From assembly GCA_030159075.1 (NCBI GenBank), contig BROG01000920.1:124001-188000 (forward strand): a stretch of 64,000 nucleotides of DNA, in the 5' to 3' direction. Source of the stretch: Atrina japonica (Eukaryota > Mollusca > Bivalvia > Pterioida > Pinnidae). The position numbers and the translations under genes are program-made. Under the pieces are notes generated by a model. That model had not been told where the DNA came from, ran no database searches, and was given only the letters and a program-made list of their open reading frames with translations. This document shows positions 13,801-26,989 of this stretch, one piece after another (position 1 is the first letter of the stretch; the number at the start of each line of letters is the position of its first letter).

Positions 13801-14005
13801 TATCATAAACATAATATTAAAGTTATAATGCTCAAGACTATCGTTTCTGTCAATTAGTCTTCATCATTTGAGCTCCAATCTTATACAGATTTTCTTACGA
13901 GAAAGTATCAGACAAGGCCAATAATAAATCTAAACGTATTGAGATCACTATTAAACCTAATTTGTCGTATTCTAATGGACTTGGAATTTCGAATATATAA
14001 ATTGT
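13801..14005 (+). repeat. Old dispersed repeat, copy 1 of 4
   Basis: AAAGTTATAATGCTCAAGAC (13818-13837) and ATTCTAATGGACTTGGAATT (about 13968-13987) are the two recognisable ends. The first is shared with about 57957-57976 and the second, inverted, with 16.4 kb and 29.15 kb. The middle is poorly conserved and noncoding. Confidence 0.5.
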
Positions 14006-16174
14006 CACACGAGTGTAAAATAGCTCTTATACTCGGCTAATGTAATAGATCAGAAAAGCCATGCAAAACTTTATGTGAGGTATAAAGTCTATTACGCTTT
14101 AAACGATCATTTATGTATTTACGGATGCAGATAGAGTGATAGATAAATATATAGTTTTAGATAGATAGATAAATAAATATATGGACGGATGGAAAATAGA
14201 TAACCATTTCATTTTTTACAATTTTACATTACAATTTTGACATCATATAATGATTCTTAAGTTTCCAAAACGTAAAATACACAAAAAATCGGTAAAGAAA
14301 ATATTGCATTCATCATCAGCATAAATGATATGCATTTTGTCCATAAAACGTACATAAAAGTCTTTGTGTATATGGCATAAATGTGTGAACATCATGTAGT
14401 ATGAATATATAAGCGGTATATGTTTACTAATTATGACTTAAGGCTCCATCACAGTGATGGATTCTTTTCACATTATACTAGGCATGTAATTATATTTAAA
14501 ACGCAAATATAAAGATGATTGTGCAGATATCTCATATATATACCGATTAAGAATTTTAATGTGCTTATCAACAAATGATTTTAATGCGTGGTTGGTTTGC
14601 AGTATTTTTTAAAAAAAATATTTATTTGGAAAAGAGAGAAGTGTCTGTTGCATCTAATGATGCCCACATGCTTTTGTACACTCACGTTAATGTCTGTTTG
14701 GCATTAAATTATGTTCAGTTTTAGTTTTTTAACGTTTTAAGATTTTACGACAAGAACGTCATTGAGAAGAAAATGGTTTGTTTATTATTTATCTGTATTT
14801 ACACTTTGACAGAGCATCTATGCAGGGCTAATTTATTACGGGTTATATATTCCGAGTACAAAGTACCTTTGTAGGGACAGTGCCGAAATCCCTGAAACAC
14901 AATAACTAATAGGTACCAAACAAACATGGACACATGCAAAAAAAAAAATAATAAGATTTGACATAAAATGTCCGTCCCCGAATGTACACCCAGTGACCAA
15001 TGGTCACAGCATACCATGAGTGTACCATACTGGTCACAGCAATGTACCCCTTGTAACAACTGGTGTACACGGTTTAAAATCTACTGTCAAACAGGTGCTT
15101 CAACATATTAGACAGTGAATCACATTCGATATTGAAAGTGCATTAAAATGCTTCGAAGATAAGATTTTACAATTTGAGTTATCTTTAATCTTCGTTAAAC
15201 ATAAAATATGTTTTTAGAGTGGAAAGATGAGCACAGAATATGTTGTGTTTCTTTGGATTTAATTGAGAACGTTGCAAGTATAGATGTGTATATATAGGGG
15301 TAGAAGGTATTTTACAAAGTTGCATCATCCGTAAAGTAATATTGCATAATTTTCATAAATATAAAAAAAGATGTTTATCTATGATTTATCGGGGATAAAA
15401 AAGTTTATCATTTTAACGAAATTCGTTATATAAAGCCTCTTGGATAATTGACTGTGCATCAAATATATTCGCTAAAACCGTAAATTGCAGTTTTCGTGTT
15501 GTTGTGTTGAAGTTTTTCTACACGAGGCATTTTAGTATGATACGTATATAGTTTCAATTCAGAATGCTTGTTCAAATAAATTTGCATATAAATTAGAAAC
15601 ATTTCACAGTGTATTACTTCTTGTGTGAAATGCCTAGATATAAAGTTATTTTTAACAAAGTGTCCAAACAGGAAATCAGTGACACGATATCGGCACCCCT
15701 TTTATATTTCATATTAAATAACATTCAGACGGAAAGACAAAAAGTGACATTTCATGGTTCGTTTAATCTGCACGATATTGCCACATACATTTTCAAATCT
15801 ACATAAATCCGATCAGCACCGTAGAAGTGAATTTTCATATAAAAAATTAAAAAGTTATTTGATTATGTCCGCAAAATTATGATTAAATAATGATGTAATG
15901 ATGTAATGATATAATGATACTAAAATAATCAAATGTTTTCCTGGAATTTCATGGATTATATATTTTTCTCGACGTATATCCGGTTTAGTATTTCAAAAAT
16001 TGTATTATATTTTGGTAGTGTGGTTGTTTCTCGTAACCTACCTACTATCTTTTTTTGTCAAATGTTCTCAAAGTGGGACAAATCTGCACAGTTACCGTAA
16101 ACCTTTTTCTTAATTTACGACAACTGACAAGCAAGTTTATATACAATTTACTTGGTATTTCTTTTTGTATGGTG
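14006..16174. other. Noncoding stretch
   Basis: Contains short GATA-type microsatellite pieces (14150-14175), TGGTCACAGCA repeats around 15000-15045 and a (TAATGATG) stretch near 15888. No gene seen. Confidence 0.5.
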
Positions 16175-16270
16175 TTGGCGCAAGGGGCTTCTTATTGCGG
16201 AAGAAAACTGGAGAACCCGGAGACCTCCTTGCTATGTCACATACATACTTGTTTGCACAAGCCTAGGGTC
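16175..16270 (-). mobile_element. Fragment of the same SINE family, reverse orientation
   Basis: GCGGAAGAAAACTGGAGAAC followed by CCGGAGACCTCC (16197-16228) is the reverse complement of the family's CTCCGGGTACTCCGGTTTCC block, and the neighbouring sequence continues the match loosely. Only about 100 bp is recognisable and it contains neither Pol III box nor tail. The short open frames across it are incidental. Confidence 0.4.
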
Positions 16271-16366
16271 TAAGCATTGTCGTATTGCCGAGGTTGACAT
16301 TTTCAGGTATAACGTCTGGGATGATGGCTATCTAGATACTGTCATTTTGACTACTTAGTTTTAAAA

Positions 16367-16425
16367 AGTAAAAATGAAGAAGTACCAATTAATAATCGAA
16401 GCTCAAGTCCATTAGAACACTACTT
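16367..16425 (-). repeat. Old dispersed repeat, fragment (copy 3 of 4)
   Basis: AAAATGAAGAAGTACCAATT and AATCGAAGCTCAAGTCCATT match 29101-29157 at about 86% and the 13.9-kb copy in reverse complement. Only this end of the element is present. Confidence 0.5.
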
Positions 16426-17614
16426 AGTTTAGAAAATTTAACAAATGCCAATATTGTGATATCAAATCTATAGTATGATATAATAACAAACTTTAAAAGT
16501 TCATATTAACTAAAATGTTGACTTGCCCTTGAAGATATTGAGTGTAGCATTAATTGCGAAATATTGACAAAACATTTCGTTTACGCTGATAATATCGTTT
16601 GATACGCAACGCTCAGGCTTTTAAGACAGTTTACTCTTCAGACACACATTTTATACTGTAACAAGTTAAACAAAACACAAAGAGTTTGAGAATAAGAATC
16701 AAATAGTTCATTGTCGATTTGTGGTTATGTTAGTTATTGTATGTAAGGATTTTTGTTTTCCTTCAGGTGTATTCCCATTTCAACTTTCCTTTACTTTAGA
16801 TTATAAAAGTCAGCGTGGCGAGGCAGGTATCGCAAGTAATATTGGAAATGATATTGTATTCGTGTCAGTACGATACAAATCATTTTAAGGATTTAACTGC
16901 AAGAGATCTTTTGTCAAACATCATAAAGATACATAATCGAATTACAAGGACGGGGTATAGGCACACATATTAGAAATGACATCTGCGGGGTTTTCCTAAA
17001 TCTGGAGTTCAAAAGCCGCATCGAATTCCCCTCTTTACTATAAAACATAAATGGCAGGTCTCAATAAAGAAATTGTTGTGTGTCACTTAGCAATGTCTTC
17101 CTATAAAAAATTCTGATACGTTTACTAGCAGGTCAGTCATAAGATAATGCAATCAATGGTGAAAGTTCGTGTGACGTCATATTTCTTTTCAATGTTACCT
17201 TCCACCATATAATCGGTCATGTTGGCAGGAATCGTTAATTGCCCAGTTGACCAGAGGCAGCGATTATGCATGAAATCAGATTAAATATAACGAAAGTAAA
17301 ACTTTGAAGTTTATTTTTATTTATTTTTTATTTTCCTACAGTAATGGTATGGTTTCGATACTCGTCGTATCATATATATATACCAAGCAATTGATTTGTC
17401 GCTGAATTTCGTTTGCAGTTTTGCGGATAGCCTAATGTTGACGTCTTATGTGTTCAAATGAATTCTAATGTGTCAAAGGTCAACCACAGGATTACACGTA
17501 ATAAATATCCCTTACTGTTCAGACATTATGTCCATAAGATCCGAGACTTGGGCATATCGGTTGTGGTGAATCTGTTCACAATGTCATTTTTTTCTTTTGA
17601 CTTCTTAACCAATT
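16426..17614. other. Noncoding stretch
   Basis: No gene or mobile element recognised. Confidence 0.5.
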
Positions 17615-17709
17615 ATAATAACAACAATAACAACAACAATTACAACAACAATTACAACAACAACAACAACAACAACAACAATAATTACCACAACAACAAC
17701 TACTACAAC
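17615..17709 (+). repeat. (AAC)n-rich low-complexity tract just upstream of the SINE
   Basis: AACAACAATTACAACAACAA and similar. It gives Asn-rich frames that are not genes. It may be the tail of an older retroelement that preceded the SINE insertion. Confidence 0.85.
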
Positions 17710-17748
17710 ATCAATAAAACGCTCTATAATTTTACTTTTACATTTAAG

Positions 17749-18027
17749 ATCCGACCTTGCTCAGTCGGTAGCGCACTCGACTCTTGATCGTGAGGTCGTG
17801 AGTTCGAGTCCAGTCGGTGGCAGGTTGATTTCCTGTCTTTCGAACGAGACAGTAAAACCCGAGATCCCGTGTCACAGTAGGTGTCGGCACGTTAAAGAAC
17901 CCTCATTGCTCAATGGCCGTAAATGCCAAGCATAGGCCAAAATTTGAAGCCATTCACTGGAATATGGTGACGTCTCCATATGAGTCAAAGATTCTTGAGT
18001 GGAACGTTGAACAACAACACAACAACA
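17749..18027 (+). mobile_element. tRNA-derived SINE, near full length
   Basis: The head is tRNA-like, with an A-box region (TGCTCAGTCGGTAGCGCACT, about 17758-17777) and a B-box (GAGTTCGAGTCC, about 17800-17811) about 35 nt apart, as in internal RNA polymerase III promoters. The body (GTGTCGGCACGTTAAAGAAC, GTGACGTCTCCATATGAG) matches a tail I recognise as widespread in bivalve genomes. It ends GGAACGTTGAACAACAACAC followed by an (AAC) tail. Flanks 17734-17748 and 18028-18042 agree at 11 of 15 positions, an aged target-site duplication. It is not a functional tRNA: the cloverleaf does not close. Confidence 0.8.
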
Positions 18028-18569
18028 ACTTGTACTTTGAACAGGTTTCAAAAGTAGATAGACATCAAAACAACTTTTAAGCATATGGACTGACAGACAA
18101 ACACATAAGTTTACTATACATCCCGACAATTCACATGTTAAAGTAGTTATCTTAATAACCATGTATAAGAAGTTAGATTACATAATGATTAATTTTTTCA
18201 ACCACGACAAAGTTATATTATATTTTTCAACTGTCTAGTAGTTGTTTCTATTTTATTTCCCCGAAGAATCCATATCCATAAAAGAGAAATGCATTGCTGC
18301 AACGTAAAAAGTGTATCAGATGTTCAAGCAATTATACATGTATAAGAGACATTGTTTTTAAAATTTAGACCGTGAAAATCTCTCAAGATGGTCCTAATAA
18401 TATACATTCCTAATTTCTGTTACCTCCATAATGATTTTGAATTTTTTCAATAATCTAATAAGTTCTCTGTGTGTAAATTGGTTTATACATCCAAATACTC
18501 GACGTTTATACCAAAGACAAAACCTTTTAAACATGTTTGTTACGCCACTTTCAACAATATTTCAGTCTG

Positions 18570-19561
18570 AAGATTTTTGTATCAGTAGATCTTTATCCTT
18601 AGGTGTGTATGGGTTATGTGTGTCTGCAGTTTTTGTAACAGTAGATCTTTATACCCCAGTGTGTATAGGTTTATGTGTGTCTGCAGTTTTTTGCAACAGT
18701 AGATCTTTATACCTCAGTGTGTGTGGGTTTATGTGTATCCGCAGTTTTTTGCAACAGTAGATCTTTATACCTCAGTGTGTGTGGGTTTATGTGTATCCGC
18801 AGTTTTTTGCAACAGTAGATCTTTATACCTCAGTGTGTGTGGGTTTATGTGTATCCGCAGTTTTTTGCAACAGTAGATCTTTATATCTCAGTGTGTGTGG
18901 GTTTATGTGTATCCGCAGTTTTTTGCAACAGTAGATCTTTATACCTCAGTGTGTGTGGGTATATGTGTGTCTGCAGTTTGTTGTTACAGTAAATTTTTAT
19001 ACCTCAGTGTGTGTGTGTGTGTGCTTATGTGTGTCTGCAGTTTTTTGCAACAGTAGATTTTTATATCTCAGTGTGTGTGTGTGTGTGTGTGTGTTGTGTG
19101 TGTGTGTCCGTGTGTGCGTCTGTAGTTTTTGTAACTGAAGATCTTTATACCTCAGTTTATTGGGGTTTATGTGTGTCTGCAGTTTTTGCAACAGTAGATT
19201 TTTATCCCTCAGTTTTTGTGGGTTTATGTGCATCTGTAGTTTTTGTAACGGTAGATCTTTATACCTGAATGTGTGTGGGTTTATGTGCGTCTGTACTTTT
19301 TGTAATGGTAGATCTTTATACCTCAGTGTGTGTGGGTTTATGTGTATCCGCAGTTTTTTGCAACAGTAGATCTTTATACCTCAGTGTGTGTGGGTTTATG
19401 TGTATCCGCAGTTTTTTGCAACAGTAGATCTTTATACCTCAGTGTGTGTGGGTATATGTGTGTCTGCAGTTTGTTGTTACAGTAAATTTTTATACCTCAG
19501 TGTGTGTGTGTGTGTGCTTATGTGTGTCTGCAGTTTTTTGCAACAGTAGATTTTTATATCT

Positions 19562-19621
<60 letters not shown>

Positions 19622-20115
19622 CTGTAGTTTTTGTAACTGAAGATCTTTATACCTCAGTTTATTGGGGTTTATGTGTGTCTGCAGTTTTTGCAACAGTAGA
19701 TTTTTATCCCTCAGTTTTTGTGGGTTTATGTGCGTCTGTAGTTTTTGTAACGGTAGATCTTTATACCTGAATGTGTGTGGATTTATGTGGGTCTGTACTT
19801 TTTGTAATGGTAGATCTTTATACCTCAGTGTGTGTGGGTTTATGTGCGTCTGTATTCTTTTTTTTTGTAACAGTAGATCTTTATACCTTAGTGTGTGTGG
19901 GTTAATGTGCGTCTGCAGTTTTTTGTAACAGTAGATCTTTATCCCTCAGTGTATGTGGGTTTCTGTGTGTATGCAGTTTTTTGTAACAGTAGATTTGTAT
20001 CCCTAAGTGTGTGGGGGTTTGTATGTGTATGCAGTTTTCTGTAAAAGTAGATCTTTAAACCTCATTTGTGTGGGTTTATATGTGTCTGCAGTTGTTTGTA
20101 ACAGTAGATCTTTAG
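18570..20115 (+). repeat. Minisatellite, ~58-bp unit, ~26 copies, with higher-order duplication
   Basis: The unit is CAGTAGATCTTTATACCTCA, GTGTGTGTGGGTTTATGTGT, ATCCGCAGTTTTTTGCAA. AGTAGATCTTTAT recurs about every 56-67 bp. A block of about eight units including two internal (GT)n expansions and variant words (TTTATTGGGG, GTAATGGTAGATC) at about 18835-19328 is repeated almost exactly 493 bp later. The (GT)n segments differ between the two blocks (19070-19110 against 19564-19617), showing recent slippage. Open frames across it (Cys/Val-rich forward, His/Thr-rich reverse) follow from the repeat. Confidence 0.95.
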
Positions 20116-23100
20116 GAAGTTTGTCTAGTCAAATCCATATTCATAACAATAGTATTTTTGTCTGATTAAACTAAGATGAAACAGCTTAAATCTACCCTAA
20201 TTACAAGAGTGAAAACTGATCAACCATTAAATAAAATGTGTTCTCCAGTTATCGCTTGTCATACAGCTGGATAATGAATAGGGACCCCTTGTGCTGTTAT
20301 GTTTTCTAGTTTCATATTATGCAAACATATTCCATTTCCTATGAAGAAAACCGATTTTATCTTTAAGATATCTCACAAAATGCGTCAAATTATATCCGAC
20401 ACCTTTATGGCAGGTGTCGCCGAACAAAATAGTCTCTGCTTACATGCTATAAAGAAAACTGATAACATAAAACACCAGCTCACAATAAAATTTTATTTTA
20501 TTATTTTAGCAATTTGAAAAAATTGTATACACAATTGCATATCATGTACATAAAACCGCTTATCTCCCAACTACTATCATCTTATCCATATTCATGTTTT
20601 AAAGTAGAAATCTGTGTATGACTATTGGTAAAATAACGAAAAAAAACATTGTACCCTAGCCGAGAATTTGACAAATGTGAATGTGTGCCTTTCCTGGGAT
20701 GAAAGTAATATAATGGAATTAAAATTCCAAAACCATGAAAACAAATAATATTTGCAGCAGTTTGGGTCTCATGTACAGTTTTATCGATGGAAATATTTGA
20801 TTCCAAATTGTTTTGTTTATCAAACAATGAACTGCAAAGGTAATCAAATAAATGTGTTTTACACCAGAACATGCAGACATGGACATCACATAACGGTTTT
20901 TTGTGGTTTGAAAATATATACAACCTCAAAAAAGAACATAGGTCGAAATAAATTCTTACTTCAAATCAAACGCATGTTCCTTAAAGTACAACACAGATGT
21001 CAGCTTTTGTGATATAATTTCTCTAAATGAAAGAGTTTAGAAACGGACATGGTTTCAGAAATATCTTGATTGTTTCCCATCGAAACTTTAATACTTTAAG
21101 TGGTAAAGATTTCTTAAAATTCTGAATATAGCTTTAAACATGTCAGGTATAGGTTATAACACTTTAAATTACTTTTGTTCATATAATCTGAAAATGTACA
21201 ACGGGAACGCCCATACATTAAAATCATGTCAATTTCATTAACATTCATTATCAAATAGTATCATATTATTGGGATTTGGGTATAAAATGGGCTGATTGAT
21301 ATAATAATCACCTTGATTATATGTGCATTTCAACGCACAGCATTCAATACGGAAACTTAGAGAACCAGTAATTTATCAAAATAAACTCGAACGAAAATCT
21401 GAATGTTTCATAAACAATTCAAACCTTAGGTGTAGCCATTGATGCCAACTTGCATTAGGTAGGACTGGATTGGTTTAGATTGTACTTTAAGAGTCCCTGT
21501 ACTTAAATCAAGACTCAATTAAAGTGATTTAACTAAATGATTCTCAAGTTCAAATATTACCCATTTATCTTTTTCGTATATATTAAAATATCACGTGTAT
21601 TACCATAGACTCAATTTGTCACAAAATCAAAACATTTCCATATCACTTGATCCCAGTTCTGGATGTTCTAAAGGTCAGTCTCTATGCAATCGTCACCATG
21701 AGCTCGTTTTATCAAAATCTCTAAGTCCTAGGTCGTAAGTTAATTGACCTTAACACAAATTTTAGGACCGTTTTATCAATAATACCCTATTTTAAACCTG
21801 AAGGCATATTAACATTTCCAAATAAGATATTGATAGTTTAAGGGTACCTATACTTGCTACATTTACCGACATAAACTATCGTCACAACAATAACTAAATA
21901 CTGCCGCTTGCTATTGTTATAAGTAACATGCCTTAATACTTTGGAAAAAGGACTCAGGTCGTGTGGTCCTGAGACTAAGGCAGACTTATAACCTTTCGTA
22001 AAATTGCCCCTATATTTGTATATTGCCTTATAATCCTCCATTCGGATAACACTTTGGTATATGTAATTTCTATAATGTAATACCATAGAAATTTCGCGAG
22101 GATTCAATTTTGGCATTATTAGCGAGGTTGTTGAGACCGCTAGAATTGAATATCTTTAACAATGAATTCCTCGTCATAGGTAAGTTTTGTCTTCTTTTAA
22201 CCAATAACTAACTAAAATTTCTCCTCGCAAAAATTATATACCATATTTTTAAGATAAAACGCTAATTTGCGTCTTAAATTTACGGTATAATTGCTGTATT
22301 TTATATAGTCAATATTCGCCGTTTTTGGGAATGCGATGTTCAGTCGTTCATCTTTGCCCACATTTAAATGCAACTGTTTAACACCTGTTGAATAATTTAT
22401 AAATGTAGAAAAAGACCTATCTGTGCAATGTCATTCATTACTTACAAAATATAGCACATCGGTGTAGTAACTTCAGTATGCAAAGACATGCGTACCGGAT
22501 GCAAAGTCTTCCCGTACCCATAATTGCAAACCTTGCAAAACAGTAACATCTGAATTGGGTTAGAAATGTAAATGAAACCAAAAGGCTTATACATCATCAT
22601 GAAACCTTTAGGTCTAGGGTTGAAGTTATGTTTCTCCAAGCACTGATAAAATATATCAATGAATTCATCATTCTGTTTCGATTTTTAAATTATTACATTT
22701 TATGTCATGTAATTAAAAAGAAATAAAATAGATGTATAACCTAGACGTGAGTTTAGGATTTTCCCAAGCCATAGTGTAATTTTTCAACAGTGATATTATT
22801 TTGTGTCAATATTTATTTTTTGTTTTTTGTTTTAAACCCTGTAAATGGAATCAATGAGATGTATGTTAAATGGTCATCGAGTCCTTATTGAAACTTAGTT
22901 TCTGGTACTACTTCATCACGCATAATTGTTTAAACTAGGAAAAACTGTGCGATTTCCTGAAATCGATCCAGAAATCTATGCATATTTGTTAATATTTTCA
23001 TCTCGTATCATCTCACTGATGATACCAAATTGTTTAAGTCAAAATAAACTAAAGCCTTCTATCTTGATAATATTTTTCTGAAATAAAATGACATTTTGTC

Positions 23101-26100
23101 GTTTGAAAACTGCAGACTTGGAGTAAAAATAATTAACTGTGAAATCCATGTCAACCTCAGATATCACAGGTGTAATCTAAACTTATATGATATATTACAA
23201 CAATAAAACATCATCAGAAACCTCATAAAATATTATCTTTTAATTCTACATTCAATAAAAACAATTAAATCAAACAATAAATTTATTTCGGTTATGTTTT
23301 TATTAGATTTCGTTATTTTAAAAACCCGGTTACATTAAAATACAGATAAGAATGCCAATATATATCAGTGCCTTAAAGATAGCCAGGTAACACACTGAAA
23401 TGTCTTTTATTATACAGGTAAAATACAGTATTGAGGTGTGCACAGTTACCGATTGTTAAGACAAAGTTTTACTCCTCAGGTAAGCGAGAGGTGGGACAGA
23501 TCACGCTTGAACAAACGGCTGATAGACAAGGTATTTTAGATACAACAACACGTCGGAAACATCAGTTAACATCTAGTGTTTAACCACTATGATAGTTCCA
23601 GCTTTCGTTGAGTTATTAATAATCAAAATCAAATTACAAGGACAAACTGACTAAAACATGGACACATTTCTGTACAGCAACTGATCTTTTCGTTTTGATA
23701 ATCTGTGTAACACGGGTGAAGTGTTTGTGGTTACTGTCAGGTGAGTTGACGATCTAAATCTAATATCTACAGATGTATTGGGTTTGTTATCAGAACGTAA
23801 CAAATGATAAGATTATATCCTGATATCTTCTTTCAGTAGTTTAGCAATACATACTTTTAACACATTATACGATAGGACGTATCAGATATTTTGCATAATT
23901 TACAAATTTTCGTCCATTTTGAATTTATTAACATGATTTCAATACAATACTAATTTCTGATAGTTATTCAACACATGTTTATGATAATACATGTTTGACA
24001 GTTATTTTGTTGCATGTATATGTGAATTATCTAATGTTTTTTTCTGAAATTTATTATGCGAACTAAAAATAGAAAACATTCTTCTAAAATCTAATTTATC
24101 AATTTAAACATTTACAGAGCATGTAAAACATTGATACAATATATTTTGTTGTATACATTCGTTCAAAATTTATCATTATTTATATATAGACAAGAAAACA
24201 GTACGACTTCCTCTAGATTCTATTGTTCAGTTAGGAATTCCTTATCATAAATCAATATCGTTGATTAGTTTACCCCACAAAATAATACTATAACTGTAAA
24301 CGGTGCTCCGAATATTACACACAAAACATGTTAAACAAGGTAGTCGCAATTTTTATTTAATCACATATATATTAAAACGGGAAACGGGTATCATACATAC
24401 CAAACCTATTTCTTTGTGTGAGCACATACTTCGCGGTAGTGGTATATCATAATGAAATTTCCTTGTCAACATTTGAAAAACGAAAATCAGAAAAATTGCA
24501 AAATTCTTACGAAATGTCGATATTTTTTTTCTTACGACAGGAATTAATTGTGAACTTAATAAAAATCCCGATATAATGTATGCTCTGATAAATCAAAGAA
24601 ATCATGAAATATCCAATTGAAAGATTATATGCCCTACAATATGACTACTAAAGGTGGTGTCAAATATATTTCTTTCGTTCAATTTCCTTCTTGTTTAAAA
24701 TGTATTTTGAGATAATTTATGATGTGAACTAAAGGGTAAAATAGATGTATAGATAGTGGGTGAATTAATATGATCCAATACAGGCTACATGATCTATAAA
24801 CACCTTGACAACCCAATACGCTGTAAATTATATCACCACACTATCGGCATATATCTTAAACACTTTATAGTCTTTTATTTGATATTTAAAACATGCCACA
24901 CACTGGAATCTTGGTTTTTAACACTTATACACTGCTAATGACATAGTGCACATCTGAAATATTCATATTTGAAAGTTTACATCTAAACATCCAATATATG
25001 AAGATGAGCCTCACACTGCTAGTGTATTCTTCATCTGAAATATCCTATACGATGATAGCATTTATTTGAAACCGTTCATACACTACTGCAGTATATATGA
25101 GACATTTATATTTTTATCTTTGGAAGATATCTGAAACATCCAACTCACTGCTATTTGTTTGAAACAAAATTAATGATTTAAAAATAAGCCAATCTTATAT
25201 AAAATCTCCAATAATTTTTATCTTAACTTTATGTGTAAGTTGTGCGCTATACAATGCAAATTTATATCTCAACACCAGTTGTTCTGCCATTGAAATAAAA
25301 ACGAATATCAATACAATGACAATATATATTCTGAAAAGTGAGGGATTTTTGGAAAAAATAATAACTCTAAGCAAACTTAGGAATAAAATCCAAACGAATA
25401 AATTATTTATCTCATTAAAACTTTGATACACAAACAAAAGAGGTCAAGACATAGTTTGCAGAACGCTACATCAAGTTGACAAAACATCGTACAGTTCCCA
25501 GTAATACCATGTAAGATCTATCACAGTTCCTATGTTCATCAGTGTATGACAAAGTTAGGTAATTTATGAGGCAATTTACTGTGTGGATGTATATGCATTT
25601 GTATTCTATACCAAATTGTCTGTGAGCAAATTCTATGGCAATACTAATAGATCTATAATAATTGTCTTTAGTATACTTATAAGTGATTATCATATATCAT
25701 ATTATCTCACTATATAGATACGCATCTATCTATCTACGCATTTTCGTTATTTCTTCACTAACAAATTATATATCTGCAATACCACACGTGATGGTCTATC
25801 CACAAATATCATAATCTCCATGATTCGAATTATCGAAATATTTTAAGATAGTACACATGTAAATACATGTAATCTCGGATGAAACAAGATTCGTCACATT
25901 GCTAAAGGACCCTGACAGTTGGTTATTGATTAGAGTCACGTATATGCAGAAGGTGCATGTGAGTACACATACATTTCTCGCGGTCAGTCACCGTAAGGTG
26001 ATGGATGTGTCGCTTCGATATTATTTTTGTGTCCATTTGACGTATGGTCCGAGTCATGCAAACGTCAATTTGATACCTCCGGCAAAAGATCGGCAGTATT

Positions 26101-26989
26101 TGATACATTTTATATCGCGTAGACATTGCTATAGGAATTACGCATAGATTTGTGTATCTAAGATGAAAATATATCATTTCGGAAATTTCATAATAATAAA
26201 TTATCAATATACAGCCGTATAAAACCAATTCTATACACATGCACACAATACCCCATTTTAACACATAGGCATGAAAAACAGTTAAACTCCCTGAGGATAT
26301 CGCGAAAAGGTAAATGAATTTGGTTGGTAGATTATTTTGGTTTACAAGATAACTTTAATTAATTTTAACACGGAAGCCGTTAATTTGGTTACACTAGTTA
26401 TGACCCGATGCACTATCCAGTGACTGACACTACCGTGATATTTCTCTAGTAAGGAGTTGTTTGTAATTTGCTGCTTTGTCGGATTTTCATTTTATTTGTG
26501 TAATACGACATCTTCTTTTCAACACAACTGATTTTTCCACAAAAAAGGAGAACAAAGTGAAAATAATTATAATAATAATAATGGTAAGAGTGATCAAACA
26601 ATATATTTTGATTTTAGCTTGTTTCCCCAGAAATTGTTTACAATTATCAAAGGATCCGGGAAGTCTCCACATTGTATGCACAGATATCTATCTAAACATT
26701 TGTGATACACAAATTTACCTTGTCTTTGTCTGATCATCAATGACAATTCATCTTTTAACTTAACATTTGTAATACATAAAACCAGTACTCCCTTGTCGAG
26801 ATAGTAAATATAATCAGTCTCGTATGCCTCTTGTTTAGTAGAATCGTTCCTCATGGGAGGCCATACACAGATAAGCAAGATAAAATGAATAAAAAAAGGA
26901 TCCTATGAAATGTATAAAATTTTGTTAAATAAAAACTCTGTACCCTCGGAAACGAAAATAATGGGGTGATATATTCTTTTTAAATGATA
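20116..26989. other. ~6.9-kb noncoding stretch
   Basis: No frame over 115 codons and no recognisable protein. A less AT-rich patch at 25890-26120 is open on both strands (82 and 113 codons) without a known motif. Otherwise only the degenerate repeat at 24.9-25.2 kb. Confidence 0.5.
24890..25165 (+). repeat. Degenerate tandem repeat, ~60-80-bp unit
   Basis: CACTGCTA(A/G)TG, ATCTGAAATAT(T/C)C and TTTGAAA recur several times with changing spacing. It is too decayed for a firm unit count. Confidence 0.4.

Noticed and set aside
14930..15060. Tandem array based on TGGTCACAGCA
   Set aside because: Only two clear occurrences; too little to call an array.
17750..17825. A tRNA gene
   Set aside because: A- and B-box-like words are present, but the acceptor and anticodon stems do not close and a long SINE body follows.
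18570..20115. CRISPR array or coding repeats
   Set aside because: Units are contiguous with no unique spacers of constant size, the genome is eukaryotic, and the frames come from (GT)n content.
25899..26264. Gene in the block open on both strands
   Set aside because: 82 and 113 codons with no recognisable motif, no splice signals examined that join it to other exons, and no repeat match.
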